Source of the DNA: Blasia pusilla
Lineage: Eukaryota > Marchantiophyta > Marchantiopsida > Blasiales
DNA: 64,000 nucleotides
Assembly: GCA_050084515.1 (NCBI GenBank)
Contig: CM114271.1
Location: 62,682,001-62,746,000 of the forward strand
Direction: 5' to 3'
The notes beneath the pieces are model-generated. The model was not told the DNA's origin. It made no database searches and saw only the letters and a list, made by a program, of their open reading frames with translations. This document shows positions 36,084 to 48,631 of the stretch, one piece after another. Both the position numbers and the translations under genes were made by a program. Numbering within the stretch: position 1 is the stretch's first letter; each line of letters starts with the position of its first letter.

Positions 36084-37950
36084 TCAACTACCCGTGATAG
36101 ATCGCGTTCCGGCCCGATGTCGATCCCCGCGTGTGCGGCCTGAACAACCATAAGGGATAGCCTTGTCGGCGAAGGCAGCTAGCAGGGCGGGGTCGCACTT
36201 AACAGACGTGGCCCTTGGCCATGTATCCAACAACCTGTCTGTCGCTACGTGTTCGCCAAAGTCATCTCTACACTCTAAACCACTCGTAGCAGAGGACGTA
36301 ACCGCCAAATCTACACTAGGAATGAGCCCGTTTTCGTATAAGAACATAGATCCCGGCACATGTTTCGACGACAGGCGAGGGACGATGGACGACTCGTCGT
36401 GGAAGAGCCTCATATAGCCAGAACCCGGAGACATAGTAAACTCGAAGATAAACTTCAATAAAACACTTGATGGAAAACCCATAAGACATACAAAGGAGGG
36501 CATAGAGAGCAAATCATCCTGAAAAGAAAGAAGGGGCCTTCTCCCTTATCGTCCAAACTCATTGATAGCAAAGACAATATCAAGAACACTTAGAGAATTA
36601 TGGATAGTCACCAATAAGCGGGCTTCTAGTATTGGCGTCTCCGACCCCTGAGCTCGCCGCAAAAGCTCATTTGCATGGGCACGTTACAAAGTTATGGAGA
36701 CTCATTGCCTACAATAAAGAATCGCAATAGCCAAGGACAACTCATTTCTCAACTGGAGATGATAGGCGCAATCCGTAAGGAACGAGTCCAACCTCTCCCC
36801 CATAGCCTCGTACATCTCAATGGATAGGGGGACAAATCGATGTCCATCATGGAGTCAACTATAGATAGAGGTCTTCTTTACAACCGCCGCCGATCCTTGT
36901 AGCAATCTCCCTTGTGCCACCACTTGGGCTCGAATCGCCTCCAAGGTTGCACGAAAACGGACATGTCCGTCCATGGGATAGATGTGTCCGAACATGTCCT
37001 CGGACATGCCCGGACCAACCCCGGGCCCACACCCGAGCCTGCCATGTAGACCAAGCTCACAGAGCGCACCGTTGCATGGCCGCAGGGCGGGCTCCATGCG
37101 GGCAAGTGCGGGCTCCATGCAAGCAGGTCCGGGCAGGCGCGAGCTCTCGTTTGATTGGGCGCGGGCTCCAAGTAGGCAGGCGCAGGCTCCCAACGGGCAC
37201 GCGCGGGCTCGAGGCGGGCAGGTGCAGGCTCAAGGCGGGCATGCGCATGCTAGGATGGGCAGGTGCGGGCTCAGGGCTCATTGGGCGCAGGCTAGGGCGG
37301 GCTCGAGGCAGTCACGGGCTCCCGGCAGACAGGTGCCGGCTAGAACGGGTAGTCGCGGGCTCACGGCTGATTGGGCAGGGGCTCGGGCAGGCAGGTACGG
37401 GCGGGCTCAGAGCGGGCAGTTGCGGGTTAGGGCAGGCAGCGCGGGCTCAAAGTTGATTGGGCGCGGGCTCAAGGTCCGTATGCGGGCTTGGGCGAGCCTT
37501 GAGCCCACACCAAGGGCCCGCACCAAGCCCACCCTAGGCTAGGTTGCGGGGTGCGGGCGGGCTCAGGTGCGGCCCCCGTGCCCGGATACCTGGGCCCGCA
37601 CGAACGGACATAAGTCCGCGGACACAGACTTTGTCCGTGTGCAACCTTGATCGCCTCCCGCGTAGGATTCGTCACTACAACATCCGCCACCACCACCTCA
37701 GACTCCCGCACCATGTAAAGATCAGCACGGATAAAGGAATCCCGCATGGAGTAGTGCATTTCTCTCTGCACATGGAAGCCACTCTTAGACATAAGGGGTT
37801 CCCAGACGGAACCTGGAACCCCCCTAACCTACCCGGTAACGTGAGAATCCACTTCCCGAAGTATGGCTTGTAAGGATTTGGCCCCATTTGGATATGGTTG
37901 GGTATCTCCAAGCCCATCATGTATGTATTACATGATTTCCCATTCATGAT
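36084..37950 (-). pseudogene. Retroelement polyprotein relic, split by a MITE
   Basis: Reading the minus strand and ignoring the inserted MITE gives VADVVVTNPTREAIRAQVVA, then HRFVPLSIEMYEAMGERLDS, a LRNELSLAIAILY segment with later stops, and an open 142-codon frame at 36512-36084. The DPTR-like and FVPLSIExY segments recall C-terminal parts of plant retroelement polyproteins, as I remember them; this is not a firm match. A paralogous copy lies at 61700-62230 (VVTDPTRESIGAHMMA). Stops at two or more places show it is dead. Confidence 0.5.
36942..37649. mobile_element. hAT-like MITE 2, 708 bp with 8-bp target duplication
   Basis: Ends are CAAGGTTGCACG and CGTGTGCAACCTTG, matching MITE 1. The flanking 8-bp duplication ATCGCCTC is perfect (36934-36941 and 37650-37657). 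Subterminal GGACATGTCCG motifs are present. The interior is very GC-rich and made of degenerate GCGGGCTC/GGGCAGGTGC repeats that open long but meaningless frames on both strands. The paralogous relic at 62.0-62.1 kb shows the uninterrupted target, confirming insertion. There is no transposase. Confidence 0.9.
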
Positions 37951-38229
37951 GCATCCATCATATCCTTATGGCATGGAGTAAGGTTTGAGTATTCTATAGA
38001 GGATTGTGCTCATCATCTTTGGTCCGTGAAATGGATTGTGTGCCTAAGCCAATCGGATTTTGAGGCGAGCTCATGCTATGGGAGACGCTTGTTCTAGAGA
38101 TCCTCCCAATGGTAGTCAGAAGCATCGCTCCCAATGCAAGTGTCACATTTTTGTAAGCTGACAAGTAGAATTCTACCCTGTCGACGACGTAAAGAGTCAA
38201 TAGGATGTTCAAGCATAAATTTGTCCCTA

Positions 38230-38430
38230 GGTGTTAAATGAGATTGGTGATAACTCCGTTGTGTCGTGATTATCATTTAGAACAATTCACCTCTTTTGCT
38301 ATTTTGGATCAAGTGAGTCGTTGGTCGAATCAACGGCTGTTACTTGTTTAGGGCTAGTTTTGGGAGAACAACCTTTTAGCTCTTCCCAAGATATAAAAAG
38401 TGAGAGAAATGGCTTCCACAAACCATCTTT
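38230..38430 (+). repeat. LTR-like repeat, copy 2
   Basis: Diverged copy of 13370-13590. It shares CTTTTAGCTCTTCCCAAG, a TATA-like ATATAAAAAG, and ATGGCTTCC followed by CCATCTTTCTTATGG. No paired copy was found within a few kb, so it may be a solo or broken LTR. Confidence 0.4.
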
Positions 38431-39249
38431 CTTATGGCAATCCTTTGGAGAATCTTGAGGTTAAGGGTTTTTATAGCTTGATTGCTAGAGTTCGAATTCC
38501 CTTGTGGCAAAGGGTGGATATGGCTCTATATGTCAGTGTAGATTCAAAAGTGAATTTGGTTGTATATGATGATTTTACTTTGATTTTATATCATAAAGGT
38601 ATCAAGGGGCAAGGGGACATTTTTTGTTTGCACATGGGTAGCCAAATGACCTTGCTAGAGAACCTCTAGAGATATTGTGTGCACATAATTTTGTTTTTTT
38701 ATATTTGAAAGGCCATGCACATATGTGCCGCTCATTTTTCCTTAATTTTTGCAAGGCTAACATGGGACATAGATAGAGTGTCAGAAATCAACACTCAGGT
38801 GTAGCGTATGGATATTGTGACTACTATCGTCAAAGAGAATGCGACGAACGTTAAGAAAGAGAGGAACAACTTTAGGTCTTGTAGCCACCGGGGGGCTATT
38901 AAGTAGGGCATCTAGGGCTAGGGCTAGGGCATAGACGTAGATGTATACGGTAGTTGGAGAGTACGGAAGTGGGCTAGATAGACGTGCAAGTATGGGGATA
39001 GAGGGTTCAAAGACCATATGGTGCGCAACTTGATAGCTAGTAGGTTCAAGGCTTAACCCATAAGGATACGCGCACCTAAGTAAGGTGATATGGCTAGTCA
39101 ATGATTGTAGGATCTTGTTGTACATACATAAGTCTATTTTTGTAAGTGTATAGATCTACCTGTGTGTTGGAAAGGTCGGTGTTGTTTGGTAATATGTAGA
39201 TGTGATAAGCAATGTGGATTGTGTAGCATGTGATATTGTGTCTAAGACT

Positions 39250-39870
39250 AAGAAGCTCATCAATAAGACTCTAGAGTCTTTGTGACGATAAGGGTATGAA
39301 GACAAAGACCTTTTACAAAGATCTTTTTATGAAGATCTTTTGAGAAGACTACAGTGGAAGACAAAGACAAAAGTACTTTGTGAAGACTCTACAAACTATG
39401 AGGAGCAAAGACCTTTGTAGAGGACTTTGTAAAAGGACTTCTTGAAATAGTACTTCATGAAGATATGTTCGAAAGACATATTGACGAAGACATCTTTGGG
39501 AAAGACATTTAGTTAAAGAAGTAGATCAATTAGAAGAGGTAGAGGTGTAAGCGTGATCACTTGAATCTTTAGGAGTTAGATTTGTAGGGGCTAGCTAAGG
39601 AGGCGGATAAGAAGGGATCATGGAGTTGGAAGTAGGAGAATCATTGATCTAGTTAGGCACTGAGAATCAAAAGGTAGGAAACTGATTAGAGACCTTTTCA
39701 CATCTTGAGAAGAGGAGGATGTAGGAGTAGTATATAAAAAGAGTGTAGAAAGTAATAGGTAGCATTTTGCCTATCCATGCATGTCCTAATGGCTCAATCG
39801 CATCTAGGAGGAGCTGTGTGTGCTTTCAAGGACCTCTCATCCTCTTGATGAGGCAATAAAGGTTTTATAT
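39250..39870 (+). other. Possible LTR or transcription unit fragment
   Basis: The stretch has internally repetitive GAAGAC and CTTTGTGAAG motifs at 39290-39500, a strong TATA-like TATATAAAAA at 39731-39740 and AATAAA at 39855-39860. That promoter-to-polyA spacing is typical of an LTR U3-R-U5. No gag or pol lies beside it, so this is tentative. Confidence 0.3.
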
Positions 39871-42170
39871 TGTTATATTGTGTATTTGGAGGTGATGGTC
39901 TTGATTTGGAGGTGACGGTCTTGATTTGATTGGAGATGCATGACTATGTTGCTTGTGAATAGTTGGGTAGAGAGGAATAGAAGAGTTCTTGGATGACTCA
40001 TCGCACTTTGTTAGACAAAGAGCATCTTGCAAAGATGGATTAAGTTTTGCATGTAGAAGATCCTTTTCTTGAAGTCTTGAGATTGTGAGAAGATCTCGTT
40101 TTCCTTATTGACGACCTGATCTATTCGCTTGATAGAGGCATTATCCTCATTGGAGAGAGTGTTTGTTAGGTATTTGATAGTTCCAGAGGGAAGACTTGAT
40201 GAGAGAACATAACTTCTTACACGTGAAGACCTTTGTAGTTGCAGAATCAACGAGAGAATTCTTGAGGTTGATTCACTTGGAATAGTTAAGTGGTAATTTA
40301 GTCTTCTTGGTGAACTAACTAACTATATATAATAATCAAAACAATGATTTCTGAAATTAGTGAGACGTTACAGTAGCAATGTGTATGGGCACAACATAAG
40401 AAACATTGATGTGCTTGAGGGTGTGGGGTTTTGATGCAAGGGGAGGGAGAGAATATTTGTGATGTTGCATTCAAATTTTATTTAATCAAGCCTATGACCG
40501 ATATCCTCATAAAAATATGGACTAAAAAATGACCATCTCATCGAGGTGGAATAGAATAGGTAAACTTGAACTGAACTGAAAAGTGGGAGGTAGACTTGAA
40601 CTAAAGAAGGAGGCGGCCATGAGCTCATGGTGAAATTTAGGTGAGATCCTAAGCCTATTCTTTGAACCTTTGCTTTTGGATTTAGGTGGACTAAACTTTT
40701 ACTCCATGGCGTGCACTTGTGTTATATGCTAAAGATTTCCTATTTGTGCAGTCCTGAATACATTAGTATTAGAAAGAGAAAAAACTCCCTTTCCAAAAAT
40801 TTATTTTCTCCTTGCTATACCTTAATATTAAGATTCTTATGCCATGCACGTTTTCCAAATGTAAGTTTAGAAAAAGAATATTTTTTTGGAAAAATATTCA
40901 AATTTAAAAGAAAATCAAAAAGTAAAAAAGATATCTTGAAAATATTAAGAGAAAAATTTCAAAAGAAGAAAAATAAGGTAAGAATGCATAAGAAATTATG
41001 CGAACATTACTTTGTGTACCTTCTTTACTTTATAGTTATTTTTCATTAAAATTTTTTTTTAGAATTTATTTTCTCTATCCTAATATTGGTAATACATTTT
41101 TTAATTCTAAGGGAAATAAAAACCTAAAAGGAACTAATTTTTATTATTTTTTAAAATTATGGCCCCTAAATTTTTCCAAAAAATGTTTTTTAAATGAGAG
41201 ATGAAAAGTATGAAAGAAAATTAAATCCAACCTCTACTCCTAAATTTTTTGAAATAAAAAGCAAAAAAGCCTCCCTTGTTTCAATCAACTCCTCCCTTGC
41301 CACCCTTATTTATTTTTCTTTCATGTAAATAAGCACATGTCGAATGGAGGACATATTTTACCTTGAGAAATCCTCCATATAAGTCATTTATCTATTAATA
41401 GTAGATATAATTCCAAATTCCACTTCTCTCAACGCCTTTAAAATGAAAACCGCCAATTTCCCTTTTAGAATTTTGTTTTGGTCTCCTTCCTCTAATTCCC
41501 ATAGTATCCTCACACTAACCTTTGGTTGCAAAGTTTTTTTCTACCTGAATTTGAATCTTTCCATGCACCTTTAGCTAGTAGAAGAGGGCGAGCATAAATT
41601 GATGAAACTCTAGCTATCTCTCAAGAGTTTGTTCATTCACACTAAATAAAAAATTGTGAAAATATATCACTCTTATACTAAATGAGAAAATTCAATATGA
41701 AAGAGTCATTCTCTATATAAGAAATCTTGAAAGTACGAAGTCACCTAGGCAATGACTACGTTCTCATGAGAGCTTTGAAATTGTTGGAACTTAAACATAG
41801 CGAGAACTTGACATATGAGAATGCACTCCTATTGCAATTTTGGACTATTTGACTTCTTCAAAAGTAAGGATATTATAACTATTTTCTTCCGTTTTATTAA
41901 AGGGAATATTCCAAAGTTAAAGGGAATATACACCACCAACATCAAAACTATAACTCTAAGTGTGGACCATCCATTTAAGCTTATCCTCTCAAATGGGACT
42001 GTTTATATTAAAGGTGCAAAATGAGATGCAGATATTGAATATCCAACACCAAGTACCTTATTTTTTTATGGAGTTCTAGAGTGCCTGTTCCTTCTCTCAC
42101 CTCTTGTCCTTCCTCTAAGTCAATTTACTTTTCTCTACGGCTGCTTAAGAGGGGGATCCGGAACTTTATC

Positions 42171-42270
42171 TTCTTCTACTGCATTTCTTTCTCCTTCTTT
42201 CTTGCATTTCTTGATCATTATTCTTCTACTGCATTTCTTTCTCCTTCTTTCTTGCATTTCTTGATCATTA
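42171..42270. repeat. Perfect tandem duplication, 2 x 50 bp
   Basis: Two identical 50-bp units, each starting TTCTTCTACTGCATTTCTTT and ending TTGATCATTA, lie head to tail. The identity implies a recent event. Confidence 0.95.
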
Positions 42271-42599
42271 TTGGTAATTTGGTTGTCCTCATTTGATACT
42301 AGTTAGTGCTCGTACATTTGAAGAGTCGTCTTTGCACCCTTTCTCCATATTAGATAGATGGATCTATGTTATTAGAGGTGATAAGTGGCACAACATAAGA
42401 CCACCCAAAAAATAAGTGTCATACTAGAGAGATGTTTTCTTATGATGTACACTAGTATGTGCCCATTTATGCTAGCACTTATGGTGAGGAAGAGCCTTTC
42501 TTCTACTTCCACACTTTCTCCTTCTCACACCTTTTTTTTTTTCTTTGTTAGATGGGACTAAATTACTAGAGGCTGCATTAGTTTGTTACTAGAGGCTGC

Positions 42600-42631
42600 A
42601 AATTGTTTTAGTGTGGCAACTAAAACAATTT
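42600..42631. repeat. Inverted repeat, 13-bp arms
   Basis: Arms AAATTGTTTTAGT and ACTAAAACAATTT flank GTGGCA. It sits next to a short direct duplication of ACTAGAGGCTGCA (about 42565-42600). Confidence 0.85.
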
Positions 42632-42840
42632 GAAAAGACAGAATTATAGAGACGGATGTTTATTATTGCTTAACTCTTATGAACAATAATATGAATTTCT
42701 TTTCTTCAAGAAAACGAATTTTATTAGGACTCCAAATATATTGAAAATTTTTAAACGATATTTTGTAATTGTGCCAAAACACATCTAGGAATGTGCTCTC
42801 ACACATAAAATGTTCAAATTTGAAAAACATAAAATTTAAA

Positions 42841-44545
42841 ATTTCAACACTCTATGAATATTCTTAGAAACACGAGCCTCACTATTGAGAGGGGGTTGGG
42901 AAAAAGCCCCATAGTAGTTTCTAGAAGGAAGGCGATATCGGCCGAAATAGTGGGTTCTCATATAGAAGGTCCACCATGGCGGACAAAACTGATTATTATG
43001 TATTATAAGTTCATGCATGCCTGGCACGAATTAAACACCTGTCAGCTCATGCCAAGGGCCACGTCTCTTAATGGCGGGCCCGTGGAGCTCCGCAACTGGC
43101 GATACTCCGAACAATTTGTTGCGCATTCGACCCTAAACGCCAATCCGCGCGAGAAAACTAGTTCCATGGTCGTCGGCGATAACCGATCGAGGTCTCCTCG
43201 CGTTCTGCGATCGATCCGATGTGCGTTGCATGAGGCGGGGAAGCCGCGGATAGTGCCGAACAATGTGAATTTAGACGACGAATCCTGCCCTAAACAACAA
43301 TGACTGTCACGGTATGATTTCTCGTGATTTCAATTTCAGCGTCTGCTACTTCACTGCAATCTCCACAAAGGTACGCTATCATCGAGCGCGATTCCACTGG
43401 TACGAGGTACTGTGAGTCATTCCGCAATCACCGTTCACTCTTCAATGGAAATTTGATAATCTGGAACTCCTTCCTCTGTGTAGCTATAGATAGCTTTCCA
43501 ACACTTTCCCGAAAAGCAACGAGACGACGTCAATCGCAGAGGGGAAGATCTCAACAGGATCTTCTGTGATCGATTCTCGTTTTCTGCTCCTCTATTAATT
43601 CCACTTTGAATCTTTCCCATTACTAGATATCTGTGCAGAACATTTGACGATCTGCAGAGAAAAGCCTGTACATTTTGCATCGAAATAGAGAGCCGTTCGA
43701 GTTGCCCGTGTTGCTCTCGAATTTGAGCATGCGTGCACAGTGCGCGTCCATACACGTGAGGTCGAATCGGTTGGGATGATAGGTGGGATTTTCCACCAGG
43801 TCTAGGGCAGGAAGAGTGAATTTTATGCGATGATCCTCCGTTCATGCATCTACCTCGCGGTAGGGTTCAGGAAGTGTGGACGGGAACATGCGTACTAGGA
43901 GCTCGACCGAGGACTGGATGGTTCAAGTAACGATCGACATCAGGTCACAAGCAATTCAATGTCAAGCAGTCGGCGGGGTTTCTGAGGGGAAGATGGTCGA
44001 CGAGCTCTGCTGTAGCGACGATTGAGGGTTTGTTTTCTATCGGCTTCCAATGCTTCAAAATCCTCTTTCCCCCTGCAGTTTACTGTCATGGATCGAGATT
44101 CGAATGACTCGCTCGCTGGTCTTGGGGGCCCCAAGTTCTCCTTCCTCAAATTCATGTGGTACGTACGGATCCATACTAGAGAAATCGATCTGATCCGATC
44201 GGATAATTTGATTCTTAATCGTGCCAGCGGGAAACTAATTTCAAATTTCCCGAACGTCAGCGGAGTTCTATGTCCTACAGTTAAGAATTATCCACCCATA
44301 GATTCCAGGAAGAATCTAGCGAGCTAATGATGGATCGCGATATATGGCAGTAGTGACTTCCACTAACGTCCAAACATACGTCGTCTAGATTATGAATCAT
44401 GGAAGCTTGCAATTGAACCTATGGATCGGGCGGAGGAGTCCGGAAGCTGTAGTGAGCGATGATTATTAGCTTACAATAATTGAGGACGTGCGATCCGCTC
44501 GATACTGCTCGATCGCCGTCTGGAAATCTGGAAGTGTAGCCAGAC
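42841..44545 (+). promoter_or_regulatory. 5' flank of the first plus-strand homeodomain gene
   Basis: Composition switches sharply at about 42.85 kb from AT-rich to near 50 percent GC, and stays so through the plus-strand genes. Short frames here have no motif. It may hold the promoter and 5' UTR, but no specific element can be placed. Confidence 0.35.
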
Positions 44546-47500
44546 ATGTTTCCATCCAGCTCGATCACACGCATGACGAGTTTAATTTGCACGAGCTTGC
44601 GCAGCGCCGCTAATGACACAGTTGATGATTCTGCGATCCTTGAAGAGCCGCTGTCAAAACAAGGGAGTGCTGCGAGATTTCTAGAGTTAGACGAAGACAA
44701 TTCGACGGCCCCAGCGATCGAACCTCGTCCCTTCTGGGACTTCCCGGTCGCCAAGCTAGATCATTTGCTCGCCTTAGAAGATGATGCTCACGCGCAATTC
44801 GCGGCCATCGATACCCAGCAACCACGGGCCGACTCCTTCAATTTACAAGACTTCACTTCACCGGACGAGGCAGCAGCCGCAGAAGCTTCCCATCACGAAC
44901 GTGGGCCGCCCCAACAGCAAACCGAGCTCCGACGAGACGTCGGCGCTCCGTCATTTCCTCATTACGCGACCTCTCCTCGAGCGCCGCCCCCTTGGCATCC
45001 ATATCCATATCCGGACTCCGGAAGCCCTGCATCAGCAACCTCCGCTGCTCACGCTCGGCCCGACCATGAATCAGAAGGGGCTGCAGCATCGCCCTTTGTG
45101 CGACCCGGAGCCGGCGCAGGTTCGCCGCGCTCTCGAGATGAAAACGCCATTCTCGCTGCAGCGAGCAGAGCGGTGGCAGTAGACAGATTGCAATCGAAGA
45201 AGCCACAGCCCCCAAATATCCGTGACGAGTTGGAAACGGTGAAGAAGTCCATCTTGAGCTCGATTTTGGGCATGCTGAAAGGGAAGATTGATTCCACCTT
45301 GGAGAAGGACATCGAATTCTATGTCGATATATACGAGGTACCTGGACCACGTCTCTCTACCGCAAAGAAACACAAGACGTCAGCGTCACCCGAAAACTAT
45401 CGCATATTCACAATTTCGAGTCTAAGACATCTTGTGCAAGTTTTGGCCGATGAATGATTGTCGATACGGTCTTTGCCATGGACCAACCGAAGGCGCACCC
45501 CATCTGAATCCAGTGATGTAGACCACGTTAAGTTCAGTAGCGAGTTTCTGCAAAAGGATCGATTATTGGAAACTTGCTCTGAACTGCGTACCCTGGGAAA
45601 TAAAGTGGAACTCGTGAGGATGCAAGTTCACTTTTCCCCGGGGCAGGCAGCTGATGCCATCGGTAGATGCGCGGCCGAAGTTAACATGAAACTCAGTCGG
45701 GTGATCCAAGAAAAAAGACAGACACCTTGATACAAAAGCCTATTGTCATAGTGAGATATCATACAAAAGCACGAGTTACGAATCCCATGGATCTAGACTT
45801 TGGTATTGTCTATGTATACATATATGGACTCTTTTTTACCAGGTATCAATTCAGATCTGGAGATAGTAGTTTAGATTAGATTAGATTAGATTAGATCGTG
45901 AACGTTTCTATGTTGAGTTTAATGTTTCAAGTGGAGGTTTGACTGAGGTCGCTTGGCCTGCTTACACAATTGACGTAATTTATGAAGGGGTTCGTTAGAG
46001 TCGTCCTGATTTTAGAATTTTGCAGAGCTTCCCCAACAACGAAGTCAGGCATTGTAATACCAGATGTGTGCAAGATAACGATCCAGCAGAATGCTGCTGG
46101 ACTGCAAAGTTTGGCCCCTTATCGAAAGTGCAAGATCCAGCCGAAAAACACGCGAAAATGATCCATGCGTTTCAAGTGGTATACACTAACTCAGCTCTCG
46201 ATTGCCAGCTAGCTCCTGTCTGCATGTAGATCGAGCTAGGCAACGTCTGCCTGTATCCGTTGCACTCATAATTTGCAGGATTCTAATTCTAACTTCTAGG
46301 AGCTAGAATTGAAATCCTAGCCTGTAATCCCATCATCTGTGATATCTCATCATTTGCTTCGATTCGTTCGGGCTGTCTCTCCTCGACTCGACCATAGTTC
46401 ACTCTAAACTAATAACCAGAGGTTTCATTTGTGAGCAGGACTCATCCACTGCTCTCGCGAATTACCTCTACCATGAGAAACATCCTTGCCATGCCTTAAA
46501 CCTGAGTTAATTGGTTTTCAGTGATAAATGTGGATCATCTGAAGCTCGAATTTTAACTTCTAGAGACAGTTACGCTTAGTTAAGCTTGCTCTGATTCCAG
46601 AGTTTTACAAGTAAATGATCTGGATTCTAAATTGTGAAAGAATTAAGGATATTTGATCACTTTCCTATTACATGTATATTTATTTATCAGCCATGTCTTA
46701 AGTTCTGCATTAAGAGAGTTTTCTTTTATGGGTAGAGCATGAAAAAGCAACTTCAAGCGTGGAGTGCGTTTTGTTTCCCAGGATGTGGTTAGAGCATGTG
46801 ATCAATATTTGGAGAGCAATAAAAAGATGTGGAGGAAAATCCCCGAGTTTTGCAAGGACATATTCGAGTAAGTACAACGACCGTTATCATCATAAAAATT
46901 TTCTTCACGTGAATGGAATGAATGAATGGTGGAGATCGAACTCCATCTCGCAAGTATTCGGTTTTAATTGACACTTTCCCAGTTGCGCTCAGGTTCAGGT
47001 CGATCGATCATCCCAGTTCTATTAGTTGATAACAAATATTAATTCAAGAGGGCCTATGCCACCGATCCTGCCTTGCAGTAGCATATAAGTGCTTGCATGA
47101 ATGCATATAATGAGTTGTAGTAAATGTTCGTTCACGCACGCAGCAAATGGATAAACGAGCACCTTGCCAAACCGTACCCGGATGAGAGCGATTGCGAGGA
47201 GCTGGTGAAAGATTCAGGATTGCGGAGGAAACAGGTACTGAATCATGTTCCTCGGAATAAACTTTGGTGGGCTACTTAGTTATAAGAAGCTAGTGCGGTG
47301 AACTAAACTGAGATTCGTTCCCTTTCGATTCTCGGCGTATTGAGTTTGGAAACGTTTTGAGTGACTGGCGGAAATCACAGTTCGATCGAACGCCAAGAAG
47401 TGAAGCATGCAGCTAGTGAGGAGATTGGGTGAATGCTCGTTCGAACTGCAAGCTTAAGCGAGGGAAGGTATCGCGCATTCGATAGAACATGAAGAACTAG

Positions 47501-47903
47501 TGTGTGACCAATTGTGTCGAAGTGTAAGGCAGCAGCCTGAATCCATCCATCGAACTGAGTTGTTTCGTGGATCTAGAACAGACTCAGAGTCCAGATGCAG
47601 CTCTAGAGACCTGATATGAAGAACCTGGCGGTATGCTACTGAGCTAGTTCATACAAAATCTTCTGCGAGTACTTGGATTCATTCAGATCGAGGTGGCCAT
47701 ATTCTAGTAACCGTGCATTGATGGGTTGATCGATACAGATCCTCCAATACCTAAAAGAAGCCCGTAACAAGCTAGCCAACAAGGGCATTTTAACCAGGAA
47801 TTTCCGGAAGAATTCCGCGGGAGAGAACGTTGGCCAACCGTGGTTTGGTGCTCCTTATGCTTCCGTATCTACTGAAGACGCTACGGGGTACAATTCCTAT
47901 TGA
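44546..47903 (+). CDS. Predicted homeodomain/Cys-motif protein A, five exons
   Basis: Exons are 44546-45337, 46026-46178, 46782-46867, 47144-47234 and 47739 to a TGA at 47901-47903, giving 428 aa. The N-terminal exon is acidic/Pro-rich and aligns with the minus gene (RFLELDEDN against SFLDLDGPE). It ends in the shared SRAVAV and LETVKKSILSSILG helix region. The Cys exon has H-C-x3-C-x8-CCW-x2-KF. The homeodomain combines DVVRACDQYLESNKK with KWINEHLAKPYPDES and helix QILQYLKEARNK. It has the TALE PYP loop, but Trp48 is Tyr and Asn51 is Glu, so base-specific binding may be weak. Exon lengths 153, 86 and 91 equal those of the minus gene. The last exon also has a phase-2 donor (GG|GTACAA, after 47887), the position where paralogues splice onward, so the true 3' end may lie at 48431. 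Confidence 0.65.
45871..45896. repeat. (TTAGA)n pentamer repeat
   Basis: About five copies of TTAGA in intron 1 of gene A. It is not the plant telomere repeat. Confidence 0.85.
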
Positions 47904-48007
47904 TATCTCCTTCCTTCACAAATGATCGTGCATTCATTCCATGTACTTACAAGTTCCTCATGGGTCTTCCAACATTTTTGGCTACTTCTTCTTCCCAATT
48001 CAACAAG

Positions 48008-48431
48008 TATCCAAGACTTTCCCACTGCAATCCAGAGTCACATAACAAAGTGCAGCGGTAGGTCTTATTTCAACACATCAGATCGGCACGGTCGACGAAA
48101 GCGTCGTATGCCTACTGAGTTTGCACTAGGCATAATTATTCAAGGCTCGACCAGTAGCTCAACAGTCACAGGCGCGATTCGCAGGACTGAGAGTAGACAA
48201 CTAATAAAAAGTGTAATCCGAACGTATGAACTTGCTTCGAATTCCGCTACCTCACACACCATCTCCACTCCGCTTGGCCATTTGGGCCTTCACTTGACAT
48301 CCTCACCCTTCACTACACGAAAACTTCAATTACATTTTTCCATTCCAAGACCTGAGAACTTGAGTACTGCTTCGGAAAGTCTGACTGGTTTTCAGCAAAA
48401 GTGGTCTGTAGCGCTTTCATGTGAGCTGTAA
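48008..48431 (+). other. Possible alternative last exon of gene A
   Basis: An open frame follows a strong polypyrimidine tract (CTACTTCTTCTTCCCAATTC) and an AACAAG acceptor. Joined to the phase-2 donor after 47887 it stays in frame and would add about 140 residues in place of the short tail. The added part starts with a basic patch (DRHGRRKRRMP) and then becomes Ser/Thr-rich. It shows no second homeodomain. It may instead be a chance frame. Confidence 0.3.
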
Positions 48432-48631
48432 GCTTTTCTAATGCCGTTTCTCAAATTCTGCAGCTCACTGGATGTTGCGGGCTGGGCCTTGGATTTTTTA
48501 GTTTTCTAAGTTTCCTGGAGAGCACTCCTCCATGCTTTCGATAGCATCATTGCGATCGAAGTGGTTTAACTAGTTATCCCACACACAGATCGATTGGTCG
48601 AGCTCGAGCCGGATCAGTGGTCTGACGGGAA

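Larger units (their letters stand above)
39871..42840. other. Intergenic, AT-rich, no gene seen
   Basis: Only short AT-rich frames such as 40711-41049 occur. Apart from the tandem repeat at 42171 and the hairpin at 42600, I see no structured feature. Confidence 0.45.

Noticed and set aside
36914-37542. Long Arg/Ala/Gly-rich open frames on both strands
   Set aside because: They lie wholly inside the GC-rich core of MITE 2. GC-rich repeats lack stops in several frames at once; there is no start context, splice partner or motif.
45458-45730. Continuation of gene A coding sequence past 45337
   Set aside because: It is an open frame, but the paralogues all splice at the equivalent of 45337 and the Cys exon follows at 46026. 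The frame has no family motif.
45871-45896. Telomere-like repeat
   Set aside because: The unit is TTAGA, not the plant TTTAGGG, and the array has only about five units inside an intron.
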